DNA of 32,961 nucleotides from Candidatus Faecisoma merdavium. GTDB lineage: Bacteria; Bacillota_I; Bacilli_A; RF39; UBA660. A program made the position numbers and the translations under genes. Numbering within the stretch: position 1 is the stretch's first letter; every line of letters starts with the position of its first letter. The DNA is taken from NCBI GenBank assembly GCA_018716405.1, contig DVJX01000096.1, positions 1 to 32,961 on the forward strand. The letters run 5' to 3'. The notes below the pieces were generated by a model. That model saw only the letters and a list, made by a program, of their open reading frames with translations. It made no database searches and was not told where the DNA came from. Positions 1 through 7,176 of this stretch are shown in pieces.

Positions 1-1
1 A

Positions 2-1888
2 ATAGAAAATGAACTAATTGGATTAAGTAAAAAGATTGATGATTTAAATTATCAATTGAATAATATTAAAAATAATAAAAATAAATTAAACGTTGATTTA
101 CAAAATAATTTAAAAATTTATAACAATTTGAATTTACAAATTGAATCTTTAAAATATAATATTGAAAACAACAGCAGTTTACCAACTTCTGTAAAAAAAG
201 TATTAGATAATCCAAAGTTAAGAGGAATTCATGATATAATTGGAAATTTATTTGATGTTTCTGAAGAATATTCTTTGGCTATTTCTACAGCCTTAGGCAT
301 TTCTTCTACTAATATTGTAGTTGATAATGAAAATTGTGCTAAAGAGGCAATTAATTATTTAAAAGAAAACAAATTAGGAAGAGCTACTTTTTTTCCTTTA
401 AATATAATTAAACCTAAAAATATTGATACTGTAATTAATTTGCCTGGATTTATTGATGTTGCTAGTAATTTGATTAAATATAATCCAAAATACTCTAATA
501 TAATACTAAATCAATTAGGAAATGTATTAGTAGTTGATAATATTGATAATGCTAATATTATTGCAAAATATATAAATTATAGATATAGAATAGTTACACT
601 AAATGGAGAGTTGTTACATGTTGGTGGCTCATTAACTGGTGGTAATACTATAAAAACTAAAAATATTATTTTAGAAAAATATGAATTAGAAAATAAAATA
701 AAAGAAGCTAAAATAATTTCTGATAATATAAGTAAAATAGAAGAAAAAATAAATGAAGTAGATAACAATTATAAAGAAATTGAAGATAAAATTTATTTAA
801 TTAATAAAGAAAAATTAAATAAAGAAGTTTTATTAGATAATTATAAGAAAGAAATAATTTCTAAGGAAGAAATTTTAAAAGAAACAACTTATGAAATAAC
901 AGGCAATAATAATATATTAGACAATAAATTGTTAGAAGAAGAACAACAAGTGTTAAAAGAATATTATGAAACATTAGAAAATAAAAACAAAGTTAATTTA
1001 TATCTAAATAATTTATTAAAGAAAAAAGAAGAGTTAAATAGTGAATTATCTGATTATGAATTAACTATCAAAAAAGAAAATAGCTTATATAATGAGAAAA
1101 AAGAAGAATTAAATAGGCTAGAAATAACTGTTAATAGACTAGATGTTAAGATTGATAATTTATTAAATATTCTTTCAGAAAATTATTCAATTACTTATGA
1201 TACAGCAATATCTAGATATAAATTAGATATTGATATTGATGTTGCTAGAAATAAAGTAAATAGTTTGAAAAAACAAATAAAAGAGATTGGTGTTGTTAAT
1301 TTAGGATCTATCGAAGAATTTGAATCAGTTAATGAAAGGTATGAATTCTTGAATAATCAAAGAGATGATCTAACTAAAGCTGAAAATACTTTATTAGAAA
1401 TAATATCTGAAATGGATAAAGTAATGGAAAAAGAATTTGTTAAAACATTTAAAGTTATTAAAGAAAACTTTAATATTACATTTAGGGAATTATTCAAAGG
1501 TGGAACAGCTGATTTAAAATTAACTGATCCAAATAACATTTTAGAAACTGGTATTGAGATAGTAGCATCTCCACCAGGTAAAAAATTAACTACTATTTCT
1601 TTATTATCAGGTGGCGAAAAAACATTTACAGCAATAAGCTTATTATTTGCTATATTAAAATCAAAACCAGTTCCATTTTGTATACTAGATGAAGTGGAAG
1701 CAGCTTTAGATGATGTAAATGTTGATTCGTTTGGTAAATATGTATGTAATTTGAAAGATAAGACACAATTTATAATTATTACTCATAAGAAAAAAACAAT
1801 GGAATATGTTGATACTTTATACGGTATCACTATGCAAGAGTCTGGTGTAAGTAAATTAGTAAGTGTAAAATTAGAAGAAATAAAATAA
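2..1888 (+). CDS. smc: Chromosome segregation protein SMC, C-terminal part (5' truncated by window edge)
   Basis: Hinge-like segment (NPKLRGIHDIIGNLFDV...LGRATFFPLNIIKP), coiled coil, ABC signature LLSGGEK and Walker B ILDEVEAALDD. The frame is open to the left edge, beyond the listed start at 56. Confidence 0.95.
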   Translation: MENELIGLSKKIDDLNYQLNNIKNNKNKLNVDLQNNLKIYNNLNLQIESLKYNIENNSSLPTSVKKVLDNPKLRGIHDIIGNLFDVSEEYSLAISTALGISSTNIVVDNENCAKEAINYLKENKLGRATFFPLNIIKPKNIDTVINLPGFIDVASNLIKYNPKYSNIILNQLGNVLVVDNIDNANIIAKYINYRYRIVTLNGELLHVGGSLTGGNTIKTKNIILEKYELENKIKEAKIISDNISKIEEKINEVDNNYKEIEDKIYLINKEKLNKEVLLDNYKKEIISKEEILKETTYEITGNNNILDNKLLEEEQQVLKEYYETLENKNKVNLYLNNLLKKKEELNSELSDYELTIKKENSLYNEKKEELNRLEITVNRLDVKIDNLLNILSENYSITYDTAISRYKLDIDIDVARNKVNSLKKQIKEIGVVNLGSIEEFESVNERYEFLNNQRDDLTKAENTLLEIISEMDKVMEKEFVKTFKVIKENFNITFRELFKGGTADLKLTDPNNILETGIEIVASPPGKKLTTISLLSGGEKTFTAISLLFAILKSKPVPFCILDEVEAALDDVNVDSFGKYVCNLKDKTQFIIITHKKKTMEYVDTLYGITMQESGVSKLVSVKLEEIK

Positions 1889-2029
1889 ATATTTAATTAA
1901 TACTGAATAGACTATAGTTTATTCAGCTTTTTATATATATTAAATTGACATTAAAAATAAAAAAGAAATATTAAAACAAGTAAAAGTGGGATAATTAATT
2001 ACATATATAGAATTTTTAGAATTGTATAA
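1886..2029 (+). pseudogene. Decayed third copy of the palindrome + promoter + repeat-module gene found at 5264-7059 and 7092-9309
   Basis: Near-identical to 5247-5320 (ataaatatttaattaatactgaatagactatagtttattcag...ttgacattaaaaataaaaaa), then fused to KKEILKQVKVG*LITYIEFLELYK, a module fragment with a Q->stop change (caa->taa). Confidence 0.8.
1903..1926. repeat. 24-bp palindrome copy 1 (CTGAATAGACTATAGTTTATTCAG)
   Basis: Near-perfect inverted repeat, followed by a T-run. Also at 5264-5287 and 7092-7115. Confidence 0.85.
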
Positions 2030-2030
2030 A

Positions 2031-2062
2031 AAAAGGCAAATTCTCTCAGAGAATGCCTTTTA
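2031..2062 (-). terminator. Intrinsic terminator of the minus-strand AAA operon
   Basis: Imperfect hairpin aaaaggcaaattctctcagagaatgcctttt with a T-run on the minus strand, downstream of the stop at 2163. Confidence 0.6.
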
Positions 2063-2162
2063 TTCAAAAATTATAATTACCTATACTTTAAAGATAATAT
2101 ATTGGTTTAGGTTTAATCATTCTTATTACTTCTTAAATATTTAAATTATTAATTATTTTCAT

Positions 2163-3053
2163 CTATATTTTTCGAGTTTTTTCAAAACTAGGTAATTCAA
2201 AATCTTTTGTTTTATAACCGTCATTGATATAATCAAACATATTATTAGCATCTTCTATAATATCATTACCATAAATGTTCATTATTCTTGGTTCACATAT
2301 GACTATATCATTAGGCTCTAAATCAATAATTTTTCTTATCATATTTTCTCCACTAGGAACACCATACCTATCACACCAAGCAAAATTAATATCTGGTGTT
2401 GTTTCCATCAATTTAAAATATAATCTTCTAAACCAAGACGGATGACACATTGGAAAAAATAACTTTTGAATATTTATCCGTTCGTTTATATTTTTTAATT
2501 TGAAAACTGAATAATGAACTTGTTTACCCTCATCTAACAAAACAAAAAAATTTAAACTAACACTAAATCCAAGCTGTTCTAAAATTTCTACTAAACTTAA
2601 AGTAATTGCACCACGATTAAATATTTGATTAGAATTATCACGCCAATCATAAGCGGAATTATAATAAATATTAATTTGTTTTTTTTGCGATTTTTGTTTA
2701 TTTAACATTGATAAGGGGTTGCCCTCTAAATATGCTTTTACATCTGGAACATAGCCAACGTAAAAATTATATTGTTTATATTTCTTACTATTTAATTTTA
2801 TATATTTTTCTAATTTTAATTTTAAATCCAAAAATTTATCAAAATTTTCATGATTCCCATATTTAGCCATATTTTTTGCTTCAGCTAAATTTATTGTTTT
2901 ATACCAATTGTAATTGTTAGTATATTCACTTTTAGCTGTTTCACGAAAAGCATTACTTATTTTAGCATTTTCTAAATGCTCTAAATATTCAGTAATTGAA
3001 TCAAAATAATAATACATTACATTATAATTATTTTTTTTATAATATTTATACAT
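2163..3053 (-). CDS. Hypothetical protein, possibly DUF7192/CobT-like partner of the adjacent CobS-like ATPase
   Basis: 296-aa ORF starting about 10 bp after the AAA gene stop in the same orientation. Family assignment rests on gene context and vague resemblance only. Confidence 0.5.
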   Translation of the reverse strand: MYKYYKKNNYNVMYYYFDSITEYLEHLENAKISNAFRETAKSEYTNNYNWYKTINLAEAKNMAKYGNHENFDKFLDLKLKLEKYIKLNSKKYKQYNFYVGYVPDVKAYLEGNPLSMLNKQKSQKKQINIYYNSAYDWRDNSNQIFNRGAITLSLVEILEQLGFSVSLNFFVLLDEGKQVHYSVFKLKNINERINIQKLFFPMCHPSWFRRLYFKLMETTPDINFAWCDRYGVPSGENMIRKIIDLEPNDIVICEPRIMNIYGNDIIEDANNMFDYINDGYKTKDFELPSFEKTRKI

Positions 3054-3064
3054 AAATTACTCCG

Positions 3065-4879
3065 TTAAAAATGTAACTCATCATCATGTCGTTGAGGTTC
3101 TTTTATCAATCTTAAAGATTTAGTAACAGAATAGTATTTATTATTTTCATCAATATAATCCATATTTCCAATAATTGTATTTAAATCATCTTGATCTAAA
3201 TTTTTGATAACATTATTTCTTAAAATAGTTTCAACTGGAATACCATTAATTTCTTTTTTGTAAACTTTTCCGATTCCACGAGTTGAAATTATATGTGGTA
3301 TTTTAGATTTTTCAACACTATCTCTAAAAGACCACATAAATTCTAATACTTGACGGTTTGGATATAATGCCCTTTCTAGTTTTCTATCATAATCAAAGAA
3401 AATATTATCAAATCTGTCTAATGTTGCTCCATCTAAAGCAGTTCTACCTATATATTGTAAGTCAGCACCTTTACCCCAAGTATTAGCAGCAGCTATCATT
3501 CTAAAATTTGGATGTTTTTCAATGGTTTCATGTGGAAAAGCCATATATCCGTTTGCCAAAGCTGAATTTATAATAATTAAAGCAGATGGATCAGAATTGT
3601 CTATTTCATCTAAGAAGAAAATACCACCATATTTAAATGCCTTATAAAATTCTGTATCTCTATAGTTACCTCCAGCATCAATAAAACCAGTTAATTTAAA
3701 TTCATTAGATACATTATTTGTGTAATACATTTTTTGCCCAAATGCTTTTGCAATTTGAGCTATCACATGGTTTTTACCAGAACCTGCAGGGCCGATTAAC
3801 ATTACTGGTTCATCTAATTGAACTGATGATGCTATTTCTTCATATTTTTCATGAAATAATTCAATGTCAGTTCTTCCTATTTCAACATCATTTAATTTTA
3901 TAATATTAATTTTTGGAACAGCTTGACTAGTAACAATTTTATCAATTAAATCTCTGTATTTAGCATATATTTCTTTAATAACATTATTTGATATAGAAAA
4001 TTTTTCAACTTCTGCTTTTATTATTTCTAATAAGTGTTTTTGAACTTCTATCGAAATTGCACTATCTACATATTCTGACACTCTTTTTTTAGGCTCAAGT
4101 GAATCAAAATAATCATTAAATGATTTTTCAATTCTAGCTCTTACACTTGTATCTGTTATATTAGATAATATTTCATTTAAACAATTTAATAAATTTTTGG
4201 CACTCATAAGATCGTCAAATAAAGGTTTATTTTTTTGATTTTCTTGTTTGGAAAAAACATCTGCATTTTCATAGATTATTTCTTCTTTTTCTTCTTCTAA
4301 AAAGTTATGAAACTCTCCGTTTTTATAATAAGTATTATCTGGAAATTCATAAACTTTGCCACACAATTTTTGTATAATATCCTCTTTATTAGAAAAAATT
4401 ATTTCCCCAAATTGTTTAGTATATCCAAAATATAAATCACAGGTCGTTCCAATTTTTATTGCAGTTAGTTCTTTTGTTTTCATATCATATAAAACATAAT
4501 TACAATTTGCATTTAACATTTGCAAAATTTTATAAGCATCATTATCATAGTCTTTAATTAAAAATGGTAAAAGTTCATGATATGTATCATATTCAAAACC
4601 ATATGTGTTTTCGTACTTTTCTGCAACTTTCCAAAAATCCTCTGCATCAACAACGTATAATAATTTTTCATCGAATATATATGGAAATTTGTAATCATCA
4701 TCTAGATTAATCCAATTGGTTTGACCAAAAATTGCATCATCACTTGTTACAATTTTTTCCTTATAAGTATCATCATCCGAATCTTTTGTAAGCTCTACTG
4801 CTTTAATACCCAACAAATTTCTGATTTCTTTTGATGATAGTTCTTTTCCTACATATGCTACTAATATATCATTAAGCAA
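3065..4879 (-). CDS. CobS-like / MoxR-type AAA+ ATPase with long N-terminal extension
   Basis: GPAGSGKNHVIAQIAKAFG (Walker A), GGIFFLDEIDNSDPSALIIINSALANGYMAFP (Walker B), RMIAAANTWGKGAD sensor-like motif, ALDGATLDRFDNIFFDYD. Typical of phage/accessory CobS-like ATPases. Confidence 0.8.
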   Translation of the reverse strand: MLNDILVAYVGKELSSKEIRNLLGIKAVELTKDSDDDTYKEKIVTSDDAIFGQTNWINLDDDYKFPYIFDEKLLYVVDAEDFWKVAEKYENTYGFEYDTYHELLPFLIKDYDNDAYKILQMLNANCNYVLYDMKTKELTAIKIGTTCDLYFGYTKQFGEIIFSNKEDIIQKLCGKVYEFPDNTYYKNGEFHNFLEEEKEEIIYENADVFSKQENQKNKPLFDDLMSAKNLLNCLNEILSNITDTSVRARIEKSFNDYFDSLEPKKRVSEYVDSAISIEVQKHLLEIIKAEVEKFSISNNVIKEIYAKYRDLIDKIVTSQAVPKINIIKLNDVEIGRTDIELFHEKYEEIASSVQLDEPVMLIGPAGSGKNHVIAQIAKAFGQKMYYTNNVSNEFKLTGFIDAGGNYRDTEFYKAFKYGGIFFLDEIDNSDPSALIIINSALANGYMAFPHETIEKHPNFRMIAAANTWGKGADLQYIGRTALDGATLDRFDNIFFDYDRKLERALYPNRQVLEFMWSFRDSVEKSKIPHIISTRGIGKVYKKEINGIPVETILRNNVIKNLDQDDLNTIIGNMDYIDENNKYYSVTKSLRLIKEPQRHDDELHF

Positions 4880-4957
4880 AAAAATCCCCCCTTAAATACA
4901 TTTATAATTTTAACTTAATATTTATATAAATTTCTCTTTTTTTAAGATTCGTACGTT

Positions 4958-4963
4958 ATTATA
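4958..4963 (-). promoter_or_regulatory. Putative extended -10 (TGaTATAAT, minus strand) for the AAA operon
   Basis: Reverse complement of attatatca, upstream of the start at 4879. Confidence 0.35.
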
Positions 4964-5263
4964 TCACAAAATATCTAAAAATGTATAACAAATTTGATAT
5001 TTTTAATATTTTAAAAATTTTAATTAATTATTTTGATATTTCATAAAATTTTCTTATTAAATTACAAATTTTTTATGATTTGTGCTTATTAGTTAATTCG
5101 TTGGGAATATCAGTTTTTTATTAAATATAAAATAATTTTTGAAATATTGTGTTTATATGATACAACTGATACATTAATTTAGTGAAAATACTTACAAGTA
5201 ATGGTTGAACTTTAATATAAATATTAATAATTATGAAACAATAAAATAAATACTTAATTAAGA

Positions 5264-5287
5264 CTGAATAGACTATAGTTTATTCAG
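5264..5287. repeat. 24-bp palindrome copy 2
   Basis: CTGAATAGACTATAGTTTATTCAG, identical to copy 1. Confidence 0.9.
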
Positions 5288-5305
5288 TTTTTATGTATAT
5301 TAAAA

Positions 5306-5334
5306 TTGACATTAAAAATAAAAAAATATATAAT
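5306..5334 (+). promoter_or_regulatory. Consensus sigma-A promoter TTGACA-N17-TATAAT
   Basis: TTGACA 5306-5311, TATAAT 5329-5334, spacer 17. The same arrangement is present upstream of the second paralogue. Confidence 0.8.
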
Positions 5335-5370
5335 AAATTCATTATTTTTATAATGAATGTTGGTGAAATA

Positions 5371-7059
5371 ATGGATTGGATTACCAAAGAACAAGAAGAA
5401 ATCAAAAAAGAAATATTAAAACATGTAGAAGAAGGGCAATTAATAACATATATAGAATTTTTAGAATTATATAAACCATATAAGGAAAGAATTAGTGAGA
5501 TTGCCTTTGCCAATCTTTTAGGAATAAGTAATTTTAATTATCAAATTTTTCAGGGTCGAGGAACGAGAACGAAAATATTCAAAAAAATTTATTCAAAATT
5601 AACACAAGAAGAACAAGAAGAAATCAAAAAAGAAATATTAAAACATGTAGAAGAAGGACAATTAATAACATATATAGAATTTTTAACATTATATAAAACA
5701 TATGAGGAAAGAATAAGTGAAATTGATTTTGCTAACCTTTTAGGCATAAGCGAATTTAATTATCAAAAAATTCGATATCGAGGAACAAGAACAAAAATAT
5801 TCAAGAAAACTAATTCAAAATTAACAGAAGAACAAGAAGAAATCAAAAAAGAAATATTAAAAAATGTAAGAATAGGTCAATTAATAACATATATAGAATT
5901 TTTAGAATTATATAAACCATATGAGAAAAGAATAAGTGAAATTGATTTTGCCAAACTTTTGGGAATAAGTTATAACAACTTTCAAAGGTTTCGTTATCCA
6001 AGTACAAAAGTAAAAATATTTAAGAAAACTAATTTAAAATTAACAGAAGAAGAACAAGAGGAGATAAGACAAGAAATATTAAAACAAGTAAAAGAAGGAC
6101 AATTGATAAAATATTCAGAACTTTTAGAATTATATAAACCATATAAGGAAAGAATAAGTGAAATTGATTTTGCCAAACTTTTGGGAATAAATTATAGCAA
6201 TTATAAGAGTGTTCGAAATAGAGGAACAAAAGCAAAAATAAAAGATTATAAAAAAGAAATAAAGATTAATGGAATAAGATATTTGCTACAAGAGTCAAGA
6301 TATTATTCAAAACAAGAATTGGAAAATTTATCAAAAAAATATGAAATAGATTTATCTGAAATTTTGAAGAAATTTTTTAACCTGCAAAATAATAAAAATT
6401 TAAAAAATATAGAGGATTGTCTAGAAATTAAAGGACAATTATGGATAGGAAATATAAAATGTAGTAAAATCTTTGCAGAAAAATATGCGCAATTTATGAT
6501 AGAAACAGCAATGAAAATAGGAAATAATTATTGTAGAAAGTACAAATGTGAATCAGTAAAAGATGATGTTATAAGCAATTCTATAATATTTATAATTGAA
6601 AAACGTGGACATATAGAAAAAAATTGTATAACTGAAGAACAAATAAAAACGGCAATTTTTCATTCTATTAGTAGATATATAATGGATTCATTTTTATGGG
6701 AAAAGAGTAGAAAATGCAGTAAAATATATTCATATTTTGAAATAAACATTAATGGTGAAGAAATTAATCCATTTGATAAGGGAATTGTAGATGCATCGAT
6801 TAATGTTGAGAACGAAGTCATTGAAAATATGTCACAAGCTAAAGAAATAGATTTGAAAAATGATTTATTAGAAGATTCTTGTTTAAGATTATTAAAAAAA
6901 TATTTAGAAATTGGTTATGATGAAAACAAAGCAATTTTAGAAGTTAGTAAGATTGTAAAGATAGCTGTGAAACCATTGGTTAAAATATTGAAAAAATATA
7001 TGATTAAACAGCAATATGTTAAAGTAACGAGCAAAGGAAGCTATATTTTAAAATATTAA
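5371..7059 (+). CDS. Four-module repeat protein with sigma-region-2-like C-terminal domain
   Basis: Modules start at 5395, 5617, 5836 and 6058 (EEIKKEILK.V..GQLITYIEFLELYKPY..RISEIDFA.LLGIS..NYQ..R..GTR.KIFKK). The listed start (5293) lies upstream of the -35 box, so ATG 5371 (after ttggtgaa) or 5353 is preferred. Confidence 0.85.
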   Translation: MDWITKEQEEIKKEILKHVEEGQLITYIEFLELYKPYKERISEIAFANLLGISNFNYQIFQGRGTRTKIFKKIYSKLTQEEQEEIKKEILKHVEEGQLITYIEFLTLYKTYEERISEIDFANLLGISEFNYQKIRYRGTRTKIFKKTNSKLTEEQEEIKKEILKNVRIGQLITYIEFLELYKPYEKRISEIDFAKLLGISYNNFQRFRYPSTKVKIFKKTNLKLTEEEQEEIRQEILKQVKEGQLIKYSELLELYKPYKERISEIDFAKLLGINYSNYKSVRNRGTKAKIKDYKKEIKINGIRYLLQESRYYSKQELENLSKKYEIDLSEILKKFFNLQNNKNLKNIEDCLEIKGQLWIGNIKCSKIFAEKYAQFMIETAMKIGNNYCRKYKCESVKDDVISNSIIFIIEKRGHIEKNCITEEQIKTAIFHSISRYIMDSFLWEKSRKCSKIYSYFEININGEEINPFDKGIVDASINVENEVIENMSQAKEIDLKNDLLEDSCLRLLKKYLEIGYDENKAILEVSKIVKIAVKPLVKILKKYMIKQQYVKVTSKGSYILKY

Positions 7060-7091
7060 AATTAATGATGTAATTAAAAAGCTGTTAGAAA

Positions 7092-7115
7092 CTGAATAAA
7101 TTATAGTTTATTCAG
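7092..7115. repeat. 24-bp palindrome copy 3 (CTGAATAAATTATAGTTTATTCAG)
   Basis: Two substitutions relative to copies 1 and 2; symmetry retained. Confidence 0.85.
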
Positions 7116-7133
7116 TTTTCATATATATAAAAA

Positions 7134-7162
7134 TTGACATCAAAAATAAAAAAATATATAAT
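7134..7162 (+). promoter_or_regulatory. Consensus sigma-A promoter TTGACA-N17-TATAAT
   Basis: TTGACA 7134-7139, TATAAT 7157-7162, spacer 17. Confidence 0.8.
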
Positions 7163-7176
7163 AAATGCGTTTTTTA

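Noticed and set aside
3065-4879. Walker A with Asn (GPAGSGKN) considered a degenerate, inactive ATPase
   Set aside because: CobS-like accessory ATPases commonly carry this form as I recall, and Walker B and sensor motifs are intact. Not reported as anomalous on its own.
5293-5370. ORF-track N-terminal extension MYIKIDIKNKKIYNKFII... of the 588-aa ORF
   Set aside because: It contains the -35/-10 promoter (5306-5334), so translation must start downstream (5353 or 5371).
5280-6235. Minus-strand ORFs 5280-5513, 5994-6176, 6029-6235 (and 8060-8269)
   Set aside because: Antisense shadows of the repeat modules. They recur because the modules repeat, and have no RBS or recognisable domain.
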